DNA of 64,000 nt, taken from positions 1-64,000 of the forward strand of contig CAVMBN010000217.1 in NCBI GenBank assembly GCA_963678705.1, written 5' to 3'. Of this stretch, positions 43,317 through 55,069 are shown piece by piece. The notes beneath the pieces were generated by a model. It was not told the DNA's origin and made no database searches. It saw nothing but the letters and a program-made list of their open reading frames with translations. The position numbers and the translations under genes are program-made. Within the stretch, counting starts at the first letter, position 1. Each line of letters opens with the position of its first letter. The stretch is from Panorpa germanica. Lineage: Eukaryota; Arthropoda; Insecta; Mecoptera; Panorpidae.

Positions 43317-43515
43317 AGGGGGGAGTGGATGTGGCGGTACGAACCACTAGATTTAATAACGACACGTTGTTAAAACAGACAACCATAGGTTTTGAATATA
43401 GCAATTGTTTTTAAGTAATCATTATCTTGTTACAAAATACAAACGATGTACATTTAGATTCTATTAAGAATAAACTTGATTTAAATTAATAAACATAGTA
43501 GTCAAAAATACTACA
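43317..43515 (+). repeat. Polypurine tract and 3' LTR of TRIM element
   Basis: Polypurine AGGGGGGAGTGGA (43317-43329) directly precedes the 186-bp 3' LTR (43330-43515), which ends CTACA. This is the expected plus-strand primer. Confidence 0.88.
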
Positions 43516-44012
43516 CTGTGCCTAACGTAGCGCCATCTATTGAATATTTACTCAATCTAGTCAACAGATTTCGATTTACTCAACAGAATATTTACTCAAT
43601 CTAGTCAACAGATGTCGCCATCATCGTCGCCCGATGTCATATGTCATATACAGATAATTAATAGACAAATAATTAGCAATAAGATAAATAAATTGAGATG
43701 TAAGCTATCCTATCTTTCAAGTTGGGTCAAACTGCACACGGTGTACAAATTTCATTAAAATCGGTTAAGTAGTTTAGGAGTCCATAGCGGACAACACAGT
43801 GACACGTAATTTATATATATTATAAGATTATATTTACATCACCATTTGTTACATCTAAGTTAAATTTTATTGAATATTCTTTATACATGTTATATATCAA
43901 TTTTATTGTCAATTATAAACTCAATCACACATTTTGTAGTGGCACTACTTATATCATATATTAGATTTAATACGTTTACTAGCATCATAGTATGTTTACA
44001 TAAATTACTCCA

Positions 44013-44252
44013 TTAGTGGTCGACTTCCTGTTTTTTGAATTTACATCCTAGTACCATGTGGTCTATAGTACCTTTCTCTCCACAGATGCAATTAGAAGAT
44101 TGTATTACTCTTATTTTTGCTAGATGTGATGGGACTTTACAATGACCTGATCTTAGTCGGCAAAGGTAGAATGTTTTGCCTGTGGTTTGACTTGCCTCTT
44201 TGTATATTATTTGCCAGTCTATATATGCCTTTTTCTTGATAATTATTTTCAT
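44013..44252 (-). pseudogene. LINE copy A, C-terminal Cys/His region
   Basis: 79 residues after RNase H: IDWQIIYKEAS, FYLCRLRSGHCKVPSHLAKI and CICGEKGTIDHMVLGCKF. The Cys-Cys-His-Cys spacing is the C-terminal zinc motif known from I and R1 group LINEs. Its end is cut by a TAA near the repeat-rich 3' region. Confidence 0.75.
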
Positions 44253-44680
44253 TTCGTTTAAGGAAGATTTTATATCTATTAATTTACCGTCAGTACATGC
44301 TTCTTTTGCTAACTTATCTTTAGTTTCATTGCCTAAAATTCCAGAATGACCTGGTACCCATAAAAATTTTATGTTTACACCACTCTTTTTCAGTTTACAA
44401 TATATTGCTTTTATTTTACAAAATTTTATAATTATTATTGTTTTTGAAGTTGTTATTATTTATAGCTGCTAACACACTATATGCATCAGTTACTATTAAT
44501 ATGTTAGACTCTTTAGTGTTTTTAATTATCTTCATTGTCTTCAATATAGCTATAAGTTCAGCATTGAATGAACTTGATATATTATTTAACTTAAACTTAT
44601 ATTGCTTGTTTGTTGTAGAGTTGTATAAGCCAGCACCTCCTTTTTTAGATTTATAAATTTACGGAATTATCTGTATACCA
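44253..44680 (-). pseudogene. LINE copy A, RNase H domain
   Basis: In several frames on the minus strand: YTDNS (start), GGAGLYNSTTNKQYKFKL, SSSFNAELIAILKTMK and ILIVTDAYSVLAAIN. These hold the three acidic residues (Asp, Glu, Asp) of an RNase HI fold. A one-base shift separates it from the RT frame. RNase H places the LINE in the I superfamily rather than Jockey. Confidence 0.75.
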
Positions 44681-45481
44681 TATGTCCCATTTTATGTTTT
44701 CAGTGCATATAAAATTCATATACCGTTGATATATAATAGTGTTGTTGTCTTTCTTGTTGAAATATTTAATTTCGGTATCTATTTTTATAGTTTTTAGTTT
44801 ATATGAAGATTTAAAGTAGGGCATGATCTTAAAACTACCTATAGGTATATTTTGGTAGTGATTGTAGCTTATTAAAAGAATAGGTTGGTTTTTGTTTATC
44901 CAATATGGCTTAAAGTATACATTTTGAAGTTCTTCTATTCTAGATATGATATTTTGGTACTTACTTTGGATTATTTTGATAAAGAAATTGTCACTTAATA
45001 TCTGTCTTCGAATTTTTAGAGGTGGCATATTGGTTTCCAGGTTAAGAATCTGTATAGGAGTAGAACCCATTGCACCTATTATTATTCTTAGTCCTTTGTT
45101 TTATACTGTGTCTAATTTTTTAAGTCTTGTATTATTTGCGGTACAAACTAATGTACTGGAGTAGTCAAAATGGGGTCTGTCAATGGCTTTATAAATACTG
45201 AGTAGAGTTAGAGGATGACTTCCCCAGCTGCATCCAGCCAGACATCTCATTACATTTATTCCTTTGTGACATTTTGCTATAATTGAGTTGATTTCTTTGC
45301 ACCAAGTGCTTTTTGAATCAAACCAAACACCCAGGTATTTAACGGTACTTGTAACAGTTAAACATTTATTTTTCATAATAATTCTTAGACTTCGATGTAA
45401 GTTGTGTATTGTAAAAATTATTACATTGCTTTGATTAATGGATACCTCTAGATTTAAATTACTTAAGGTAGATTCTAGCAT
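44651..45481 (-). pseudogene. LINE copy A, RT thumb and connection
   Basis: Two open pieces, 45101-45481 (VKYLGVWFDSKSTWCKEI, the thumb start, and LLSIYKAIDRPHFDYSS) and 44651-45070 (GSTPIQILNLETNMPPLKIRR), joined across one stop. The catalytic YADD block is missing here because of the internal deletion that fused the Gag frame to later RT. Confidence 0.8.
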
Positions 45482-45510
45482 CTTGATTTTCTTTTGAAGT
45501 CTTTTTTGCG

Positions 45511-46419
45511 CTATGTTAAGTGAATAGAAGAATTATCCGCCAGTTTGATGATTTCTTTTGTGTATATATTGAAGAGTAGAGGAGATAATATTGAGCCTTG
45601 CAGCACTCCTTGAGAGTTCACGTAAGGACCTAATAGTTTGTTGTTGTGTCTTATAAAAACTACAGGACATTCATTGTCTGTAGCCTCGTGTTTAAGTTTA
45701 CAATTTATGCATGTCGGGTTAAGAGATGTGCATGCAGTACGTAAATGATCTTCACTTCCGCAGAATTCACATTTTGCTACTTTTGCTCTACATTTTGTGG
45801 CTGCGTGTCCAAATTTAAAACAATTATAACATTGTATCGTCTGTTGTTTAAATGGTTCACATGCTCGTCTCACTCTCCACATGTTAACATAAGCAGGAAT
45901 AGCAAGTCCTTCATAGAATAGTTTCACTGTTGTACTGGGTTCATATTTTATAGCTCCGTCAACTCTTATTTTTCTATTTAGCCTTTGCACTCTCGTTACT
46001 TTAAAAGAACTTTCTTCCGTATATTCTATATCAACACCTTTTATAATAGCTACTTTTGTGCACCAGTAAAATGGGATAAACGCTTCATATCCATTGTTTT
46101 TCAACAATGTTGATTTGGTAATTTCGTTAGCTAGTATTGCATTAGCACATTGAACGATTACTCTATTTCTTCCCAATTTTTTAATTTTTATTATATTAGA
46201 TTTATTGCTAATTTTACAAATTATTTCTGCTAATTTAAGAGAACTAAAAAATGTATTTCCATCACTATTATTTTTAACAATCATTACTTTATTCGAGTCA
46301 TATTTTGTTTCTGTGTTGTATAAATTATTATATATTTTTTTATCATTGTCACTAATGTTATTTAAGTGTTCTGCCATATCACTGGATGTTTTTTCTGTAG
46401 GAAATGATTTGTTAGTCAC
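45511..46419 (-). pseudogene. LINE copy A, Gag fused in frame to RT fragment
   Basis: A 302-residue open frame. Residues about 60-190 form the Gag core, then zinc knuckles CYNCFKFGHAATKC, CEFCGSEDHLRTAC and CINCKLKHEATDNEC. After KLLGPYVNS it runs directly into RT motif QGVLQGSILSPLLFNIYT. The endonuclease and first part of RT have been lost exactly in frame. Copy B has the same junction, so the deletion preceded the duplication. This copy lacks 27 bases after IEYTEE that copy B keeps. Confidence 0.85.
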
Positions 46420-46667
46420 AGAGTTGTTTTCATTGTTCGGATCTTTATCGGGAGGTTCAGTCTATATAACCATTTTGTTAATTATTCAGTGATAACTAAA
46501 TAGAAGTTACTTCACTTCTTTGTAATATCACTTAATAATAATCTAAATTATAATTTAAATACAAATAAATCACGAAAAAATATTATAAATTGCAAAGAAA
46601 GATAACTATTTATTTTATTGTTTTGTTTATTATAAACACGTGCGCTCACCAAGGAGTCTCGATGCGA
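46420..46667 (-). other. LINE copy A, 5' region
   Basis: No ORF. This AT-rich 5' part contains CACGTGCGCTCACCAAGGAG (about 46637). Satellite in plus orientation starts at GTAAGTTGATTAAC (about 46671). Confidence 0.6.
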
Positions 46668-46904
46668 ACAGTAAGTTGATTAACATTTACTATAATTAAT
46701 ATTAAAACATAAGAATTAGTTTATATAAATGCGTGTTTCAAATAATAAAGAGAGTGTATTAATTGTTATAAGTGATTAAGTGAACAATATATGCGGTTTT
46801 CTTGGAAATAGTGATTGATCGTTTATGAACAATCAATGGTACCTAACAAATGGTAAGTAAGTAGGCTTAAGTACAAGTATGTACATGAGATATTTATAGA
46901 AATT

Positions 46905-47815
46905 CAGTGAACCTTTGATAATGTCTGGTGGCAAAGTGACCTTCAAAGAATTAGGCCAGCAAAATCCTCTAGGTACGTCTACTGCGCTATAAAAAATTAT
47001 TTTCATTGTCGAACATTAATTTTACAAACCGATTACCGTTTTATGAAAAGGCAACTATCTAAAGGTTGTCCTCAGCGATCCGTAATGGGGCCTGAGCTCT
47101 GGAACATTGTATTCGACGAGAACTGTGTTTCTCACCCGAAAGGTTGTGTAAACGTATGTTTTGCCGACGATAATGTGATTCTTATCGGTGCAAATAGTAG
47201 AGATCAACTAGAAAGCCGTTCTCGACCTGCTATAGATAAAATCTGTAGTTTCTTGAAGCTACAAAGCTACCAAACAAGTACAGTAACAACAAATGATAAA
47301 CTTGTAACACACCTTGCGAGTGTCACAAGGATGAAATGGAGCTTAAACTCAGCAACTATGCCGACACTATACAAGGGGGCATTTATGCCAATGGTTTTGT
47401 ATTGTGCTTCGGCATGGTCCCACAGGATCAATTTTCCGCATCCACCATGCAAAGAACTATGTTATTGACGATGACGCGTTGTTGCAAAACTGTATCTACA
47501 GAAGTAATGCAGGTGATATAGGGGACAATTCCTTTAGATTTAGAAATCACTCATGCACTCACTAAAGTACAAATTACGCTAGAACTGAAAAAATCAAATT
47601 TTGATGATTTAAAATTAATGCGACAAATTTCGAGGATTTAAAGTTAATGCGGCTGTAGGATAAAAGTCTGGAGACGATACCAAATGTATTGCCAAAGAGA
47701 TAAATGCATATATGCATAAGCTCTGGCAAGACAGATGGGACTTAATAGAAAAAGGAAGACCTACGTATTGGTTGACAAGGACGTTAATATTGCTTTGCAA
47801 CACAAGTGGTCCCTA
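46905..47815 (+). pseudogene. R1-like RT relic, unit 14 (plus strand)
   Basis: The best-preserved RT relic of the window: 141 open codons from 47043 covering GCPQRSVMGPELWN, FADDNVILIGAN and LYKGAFMPMVLYCASAW. Then a frameshift leads to RTVSTEVMQ, and a TAA ends IPLDL. Its twin is at 60640-61530. Confidence 0.76.
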
Positions 47816-48494
47816 TCTACTATGTGTGTGATCGGCTCCTGCTACTTTAGGTGAAAAAAGTGATTGGAAGTGAGAAATTAATTACGGAAAAAAATTAAAT
47901 AAATTATATGAATACTTTTTTTAACGAAAAGTATTTAAGTTTGTTTTAAATTTGTGTTAATTTACCCTAAACAAAGTGTTTTTACAAAAGTTTGACAGTT
48001 TGAAACCAGTGTTAAAAACGAATTTTTCATTACGCGTACACGCGGTCTTATAAACATAACCTCAAAATTGTAACTTTGATGTTTGATATAAGACATTAAT
48101 AAGTGCGATAGACAAAAAAAGTGATAATAATTAGGTTAGTGTTAGTGCTAAAACATCAAGTGGTTAATAAATTTAAGAAATCTGTAGAGCTATTTAAGGA
48201 AGACCCCATATAAACACTACAAATATACGGAAGACAAAAGGTTGCCGCCCACTATCAAGTAAGTCGATTAACATTAACTATATATATTATTAAAACATAA
48301 GAATTAGTTTATATAAATGCGTGTTTTAAATGATAAAGAGAGTGTATTAATTGTTGTAAGTGATTAAGTGAACAATATATGCGGTTTTCTTGGAAACAGT
48401 GATTGATCGTTCATGAACAATCAATAATAACAAACAAATAATACGTAGGTAGGCTTAAGTACAAGTATGAACATGAGATATTTATAAAAATTCA

Positions 48495-49165
48495 GTGTGC
48501 GTTTGATAGGGTCTGGTGGCTAAGTGACCTTCAAAGATTTAGGCCGGCAAAAACCTCTAGGTACGTCTACTGCGCTATAGAGAACTATTTTCATTGTCAA
48601 ACATTAATTTTACAAACCGATTACCGTTTTATGAAAAGGCAGCTATCTAAAGATTGTCCCCAGCGATCCGTAATGGGGCCTGAGCTTACCTTGCGCGTGT
48701 CACAAGGATGGAATGGAGCTTAAATTTGGCAACTATGCCGACACTATACAAAGGGGCGTTTATGCCAATGGTTGTGTATTGTGCTTCGGCATGGTCCCAC
48801 AGGATCAATTTTCCGGATCCTTCATGCAAAGAACTATGTTATTGACGATGACGCGTTGTTGCAGAATTGTGTCTACAGAAGTGGTGCAGGTGATATCGGG
48901 GACAATTCCTTTAGATTTAAAAATCACTCATGCACTCACTCTAGTACAAATTACGCTAGAACTGAAAAAATCAAATTTTGATGATTTAAAGACAATGCGA
49001 TAAATTTCAAAGATTTAAAGGTAATGCAGCTGTAGGATAAAAGTCTGGAGACGATACCAAATGTATTGCCTAAGAGATGAATGCATATATGCATAAGCTC
49101 TTGCAAAACAGATAGGACTTAATAGAAAAAGGAAGACCTACGTATTGGTTTTCAAGGACGTTAAT
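48495..49165 (+). pseudogene. R1-like RT relic, unit 15 (short variant)
   Basis: A 300-bp deletion joins GPEL directly to TLRVSQGW (48685), removing the catalytic box. Also lost are about 60 bases near 49165. Near-identical copies at 62215 and 63550 show that this short form was amplified. Confidence 0.78.
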
Positions 49166-49829
49166 GTGTGTGATCGGCTCCTGCTACTTTAGGTGAAAAA
49201 AGTGATTAAAAGTGAGAAATTAATTACGGAAAAAAATTAAATAAATTATTTGAATACTTTTCTAAAGAAAAGTATTTATGTTTGTTTTAAATTTGTGTTA
49301 ATTTACCCTAAACAAAGTGTTTTTACAAAAGTTTGACAGTTAGAAACCAGTGTTAAAAACTAACTTTTTATTACGCGTACACGCAATCTTATAATCATAA
49401 ACTCAAAATTGTAACTTTGCAGTTTGATATAAGACATTATTCAGTGCGATAGACAAAAAAAGTGATAATAATTAGGTTAGTGGTAGTGCTAAAACATCAA
49501 GTGGTTAAGAAATTTAAGAAATCTGTAGAGCTTTATAAGGAAGACCTCATATAAACACTACAAATATACGGAAGACAAAAGGTTATCGCAAGTAAGTCGA
49601 TTAACATTAACTATAAATAATATTAAAACATAAGTATTAGTTTATATAAATGCGTGTTTCAAATAATAAAGAGAGTGTATTAATTGTTATAAGTGATTAA
49701 ATGAGCAATATATGCGGTTTTTTTGGAAATAGTGATTGATCGTTTATGAACAATCAATGGTAACAAACAAATGGTAAGTAAGTAGGGTTAAGTACAAGTA
49801 TTTACATGAGATATTTATAAAAATTTAGT

Positions 49830-50690
49830 GTGCCTTTGATGATGTCTGGTGGTAAAGTGACCTTCAAAGAATTAGGCCGGCAAAAACCTCTAGGTACGTC
49901 TACAGCGCTGTCGAGAACTATTTTCATTATCGAACATTAATTTTACAAACCGATTACCGTTCCATAAAAAGGCAACTATCTAAAGGTTGTTCTCAGCGAT
50001 CCGTAATGGGGCCTGAGCTCTGAAACATGGTATTCGACGAGAACTGTGTTTCTCACTCGTGTGTAAACGTATGTTTTGCCGACGATAATGTGATCCTTAT
50101 CGGTGCAAATAGTAGAGAACAACTAGAAAGCCGTTCTCGACCTGCTATAGATAATATCTGTAGTTTCTTGAAGCTACAAAGCTACAAATACGGTAACAAC
50201 GAATGATAAACTTGTAACACACCTTGCGCGTGTCACAAGGACGGAATGGAGCTTAAACTCGGCAACTATGCCCGCACTATACAAGGATGCATTTATGCCA
50301 ATGGGTGTGTATTGTGCTTTGGCATGGTACCACAGGATCAATCTTCCGGATCCTCCATGCAAAGAACTATGTTATTGACAAAGACGCGTTGTTGCAGAAC
50401 TGTATCTACAGAAGTGGTGCAGGTGATATCGGGGACAAATAATTTAGATTTAAAAATCACTCATGCACTCACTCAAGTACAAATTACGCTAGAACTGAAA
50501 AAATCAAATTTTGAGTATTTAAAGTTAATGCGGCTGTAGGATAAAAGTCTGGAGACGATACCAAATGTATTGCCAAAGAGATGAATGCATATATGCATAA
50601 GCTCTGGCAAGACAGATGGGACTTAATAGAAAAAGGAAGTCCTACGTATTGGTTAACAAGGACGTTATTATTGCTTTGCAACACAAGTGG
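49830..50690 (+). pseudogene. R1-like RT relic, unit 16
   Basis: FADD kept. Loss of 12 bases removes KGCV after CVSHS (50060), a TGA replaces Trp in PELWN (about 50023) and a 31-base loss occurs near 50515. Confidence 0.7.
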
Positions 50691-51210
50691 CCCCTATCTA
50701 CTATGTGTGATCGGCTCCTGCTACTTTAGGTAAAAAAAGTGATTAAAACAGAGAAATTAATTACGGAAAAAAATTAAATAAATTATATGAATACTTTTTC
50801 TAACGAAAAGTATTTAAGTTTGTTTTAAAATTGTGTTAATTTACCCTAAACAAAGTGTTTTTACAAAAGTTTTACAGTTGGAAACCAGTGTTAAAAACGA
50901 GTTTTTCATTACGCGTACACGCGGTCTTATAAACATAACCTCAAAATTGTAACTTTGTTGTTTGATATAAGACATTAATAAGTGCGATAGACAAAAAAAG
51001 TAATAATAATTAGGTTAGTGTTAGTGCTAAAACATCAAGTGGTTAAGAAATTTAAGAAATCTGTAGAGCTATATAAGGAAGACCTCATATAGACACTAGA
51101 AATATACGGTAGACGAAAGGTTGCCGCCCACTATCAAGTAAGTCGATTACCATTAACTATAAATAATAATAAAACATAAGAATTAGTTTATATAAATGCG
51201 TGTATCGCAG

Positions 51211-52184
51211 TCGAGTTTCAGATCTCTTAGTGAGTAGTTGTTGTTTTACGCACAGAGGTTTTATTAAATTATCTATTTTCGGAATAAATTATTTAGTTTT
51301 GTTTGTTTCAGTTGTTAGTTTTTTAGTTCTTTAATAAGATTTAATTAATAGAGAGTGTATTAAATAAATTTGTGTAGTATTGGTTACAAATAAACATATT
51401 CGGGCCTGAGGCCCAAGTGATCACCATATGTACGCTAATTTAGTGACGGACAGTGATGTAAATATACCAAATTCAAATGATAAACAAAAATCAATAAACT
51501 TGTACAATACAGAGTACAGCAACACTACGTACAAGGTCATGATTACAAAAAATATAAACTATGAAATACACAACAATTTCAGTACTCTAAAATTAGGACA
51601 ATTATTATGCAAAATAAGCGATAAAAAAGGCATCATAGAAATCAAAAAGATTGGAAAAAATAAAGTCATAGTGCAATGCGATACAGCGAGTCTTGCTAAC
51701 AAAATAGTATTGGATGAATCCCTGAAAATACACAATTATGAAGCATATGTACCCTATTTCTGGACATCCAAAATTGCTATAATAAAAGGCGTAGACTTAG
51801 AATATACCGATAAAGAAATTCTTTTGAATCTTGAATGTGCTCCTTATAGAATAAAAAAGGTGCAGAGATTAAATAGAAAATCTTTTGAAGAAAATACTGT
51901 AAAATATGTTCCAAGTACTACAGTTAAAATATTTTTTGATAATCTGGATTTGCCTGCTTTCGTATTCCTTTAGAGAGTAGGAAAAGCATGTATACCTTAT
52001 ATTCTACCATCTATTCAATACTATAACTGTTTAAAGTACGTACATCCACCTAAACACTGCAGATCCAATAATACAATTTGCAAATACTGTGGAAGCAATA
52101 AACATAAAGAGTCTGATTGTAAGAAGGAAGAATATATATGTATTAATTGCAAAGGACCACATGAAGCTACTAATAAAATCTGTC
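51211..52184 (+). mobile_element. I-superfamily LINE, 5' fragment with Gag (copy C)
   Basis: A 5' untranslated part (51211-51427) and Gag frame from ATG 51428. The 181-residue opening (YANLVTDSDVNIPNSND ... TTVKIFFDNLDLPAFV) is homologous to the Gag of copies A and B but clearly another family. One TAG (51971) interrupts it; then the frame continues with zinc-knuckle-like CKYCGSNKHKESDC and CINCKGPHEATNKIC. It stops abruptly at 52184, where minus-oriented satellite starts with only short shared bases (GATATCACC). Confidence 0.82.
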
Positions 52185-52795
52185 CTGATATCACCTGCAC
52201 CACTTATGTAGATACATATCTGCAACAACGCGTCATCGTCAATAACATAGTTCTTTGCATGGAGGATCCGGAAAATTGATCCTGTGGTACCACGCCGAAG
52301 CACAATACACAACCATTGACATAAATGCCCCCTTGTATAGTGTCGGCATATTTGCCGAGTTTAAGCTACATTCCGTCCTTGTGACACGCGCAAGGTGTGT
52401 TACAAGTTTATCATTCGTTGTTACCGTATTTGTTTCGTAGCTTTGTAGCTTCAAGAAACTACAGATTTTATCTATAGCAGGTCGAGAACGGCTTTCTAGT
52501 TGTTCTGTACTATTTGCACCGATAAGGATCACATTATCGTCGGCAAAACATACGTTTACACAACCGTTCGTGTGAGAAACACAGTTTTTGTCAAATACCA
52601 TGTTCCAGAGTTTAGGCCTCATTACGGATCACTGAGGACAACCTTTAGATAGTTGCCTTTTCATGGAACGGTCATCGGTTTGTAAAAATAATGTTCGACA
52701 ATGAAAATAGTTCTTAATAGCGCAGTAGATGTACCTAGAGGTTTTTGCCGGCCTAATTCTTTGAAGGTCACTTGGCCACAAGACATTATCAAAGG
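52185..52795 (-). pseudogene. R1-like RT relic, unit 17, cut by LINE piece
   Basis: FADD kept; 127 open codons at 52239-52622. Same private variants as the unit at 38708-39600, so the two are duplicates. The C-terminal end is missing because the LINE fragment abuts at 52185. Confidence 0.75.
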
Positions 52796-53489
52796 CACAC
52801 TGAATTTCTAGAAATATCTCATGTACATACTTGTACTTAAGTCTACTTACTTATTATTTGTTTGTTACCAGTGATTGTTCATGAACGATCAATCACTATT
52901 TTCAAGAAAACCGCATATAATGTTCACTTAATAACTTATAATAATTAATACACTCTCTTTATTATTTGAAAAACGCATTTATATAATCTAATTCTTATGT
53001 TTTAATATTATTTATAGTTAATGTTAATCGACTTACTTAATAGTGGGCGGCAACCTTTTGTCTTCCGTAAATTTGTAGTGTTTATATGAGGTCTTCCTTA
53101 TATAGCTCTACAGATTTCATGAATTTCTTAATCACTTGATGTTTTAGCACTAACACTAACCTAATTATTGTCACTTTTTTTGTCTATTGCACTTATTTAT
53201 GTCTTATATCAAACAACAAAGTTACAATTTTGAGGTTATGTTTATTAGACCGCGTGTACGCGTAATAAAAAATTCGTTTTCAACATTGGTTTCCAACTGT
53301 CAAACTTTTGTAAAAACACTTAGTGTAGGGTAAATTAACACAATTTTAAAACAAACTTAATTCTTTTCGTTAGAAAAATTTTCATCTAATTTATTAAATT
53401 TTTTTCCGTAAATAATTTCTCACTTTTAATCACTTTTTTCTCCTAAAGTAGCAGGAGCCGATCACACACATAGTAGATAGGGACCACTT

Positions 53490-54370
53490 GTGTTGCAAAG
53501 CAATATTAAAGTCCTTGTCAACCAATACGTAGGTCTTCCTTTTTCTATTAAGTCCCATCTGTCTTGCCAGAGCTTATGCATATATGCATTTATCTCTTTG
53601 GCAATACATTTGGTATCGTCTCCAGACTTTTATCCTACAGCCGCATTAACTTTAAATCCTCGAAATTTGTCGCATTAATTTTAAATCATCAAAATTTGAT
53701 TTTTTCAGTTCTAGCGTAATTTGTACTTGAGTGAGTGCATGAGTGATTTCTAAATCTAAAGGAATTGTCCCCTATATCACCAGCACCACTTTTGTAGAAA
53801 CAGTTTTGCAACAACGCGTCATCGTCAATAACATAGTTCTTTGCATGGTGGATGCGGAAGATTGATCCTGTGGTACCATGCCAAAGCACAATACACAACC
53901 ATTGACATAAATGCCCCCTTGTATAGTGTCGGCATAGTTGCCGAGTTTAAGCTCCATTCCGTCCTTGTGACACGCGCAAGGTGTGTTACAAGTTTATCGT
54001 TCGTTGTTACCGTAATTGTTTCGTAGCTTTAAGAAACTATAGATTTTATCTATAGCAGGTCGAGAACGGCTTTCTTGTTGTTCTGTACTATTTGCACCGA
54101 TAAGGATCACATTATCGTTGGCGAAACATACGTTTACACAACCTTTCGAGTGAGAAACACAGTTCTCGTCGAATACCATGTTCCAGAGCTCAGGCCCCAT
54201 TACGGATCGCTGAGGACAACCTTAAGATAGTTGCCTTTTCATGGAACATTAATCGGTTTGTAAAATTAATGTTTGACAATGAAAATAGTTCTCCATATCG
54301 CAGTAGACGTACCTAGAGGTTTTTGCCGGTCTAATTCTTTGAAGGTCACTTGGCCACCAGACATTATCAA
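53490..54370 (-). pseudogene. R1-like RT relic, unit 18, with conversion patch
   Basis: Outside 54117-54300 it resembles the neighbouring unit at 55070. Inside it carries FAND and the private variants of the first unit of the window (positions 450-645). Confidence 0.78.
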
Positions 54371-55069
54371 AGGCACACTAAATTTCTATAAATATCTCAT
54401 GTTCATACTTGTACTTAAGCCTACTTACTTACCATTTGGTAGTTACCATTGATTGTTTATAAACGATCAATCACTGTATTCTAGAAAACCGCATATATTG
54501 TTTACTTAATCACTTATAACAGTTAATACACTCTCTTTTTTATTTGAAACACGCATTTATATAAACTAATTCTTATGTTTTAATATTATTTATAGTTAAT
54601 GTTATTCGACTTACTTGATAGTGGGCGGCAACGTTTTGTCTTCCGTATATTTGTAGTGTTTATATGAGGTCTTCCTTATATAGCTCTACAGATTTCTTGA
54701 ATTTCTTAACCACTTAATGTTTTTGCACTAACACTAACCTAATTATTATTACTTCTTTTGTCTATCGCACTTATTAATGTCTTGTATCAAACAACAAAGT
54801 TACAATTTTAAAGTTATGTTTTTAAGACCGCGTGTACGCGTAATGAAATATTCGTTTTTAACACTGGTTTCCAACTGTCAAACTTTTGTAAAAACACTTT
54901 GTTTAGGGTAAATTAGCACAAATTTAAAACAAACTTTAATTCTTTTCGTTAGAAAAAGTATTAGTATAATTTATTTAATTTTTTTCCGTAATTAATTTCT
55001 TACTTTCAATCACTTTTTCCACCTAAAGTAGCAGGAGCCGATCACACACATAGTAGATAGGGACCACTT

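Larger units (their letters stand above)
42371..43515 (+). mobile_element. TRIM-like LTR element, CsRn1-derived, 1145 bp
   Basis: Two 186-bp LTRs, a primer site, a polypurine tract and 4-bp target duplicates CTGT (42367-42370 and 43516-43519). Copy B of the host sequence has the single CTGT with no insertion (about 57146). The interior has a gag-like start, a 12-bp minisatellite, and a 26-codon integrase remnant. The integrase piece ([20 protein letters not shown]) and the tRNA-Trp primer site indicate the CsRn1 branch of Ty3/gypsy. It lacks RT and can move only with help from a full element. Confidence 0.9.
42341..43830 (+). repeat. Dispersed repeat CTAGCTGTCCCGG..., split by LTR element
   Basis: Two parts (42341-42370 and 43520-43830) form one 340-bp repeat, seen uninterrupted at 57119-57455. 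It begins ACTAGCTGTCCCGGCCACG, has a direct repeat of GAATATTTACTCAATCTAGT (43551 and 43587) and near its end AAAATCGGTTAAGTAGTTTA. Arthropod genomes carry many short interspersed repeats of this build. I cannot assign it to a named family. Confidence 0.6.
42203..46667 (-). mobile_element. I-superfamily LINE, copy A, internally deleted
   Basis: A LINE read on the minus strand: 5' region (46667-46420), Gag with zinc knuckles joined directly to the middle of RT, RT end, RNase H, C-terminal Cys/His motif, then a 3' region ending in an A-rich tail with AATAAA at about 42232-42205. Endonuclease and the first half of RT are missing. The 3' region hosts a dispersed repeat and a small LTR element. 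Flanking satellite is minus-oriented on the left and plus-oriented on the right, so no target duplication can be expected. Copy B is at 56981-60390. Confidence 0.85.
46668..51210 (+). repeat. R1-derived satellite, block 4, plus orientation
   Basis: The anchor (reversed) at about 47830, 49172 and 50709 gives units of 1342 and 1537. The short unit lacks about 300 bp of RT. The block ends at ATAAATGCGTGT (51210), where a 5' LINE piece begins. Confidence 0.92.

Noticed and set aside
42341..43830. Helitron as identity for the CTAGCTGTCCCGG repeat
   Set aside because: No TC start, CTRR end or terminal hairpin could be seen.
42203..46667. Simple insertion of LINE copy A with target duplicates
   Set aside because: The flanking satellite differs in position and orientation, so no duplicate can be defined; a rearrangement is needed.
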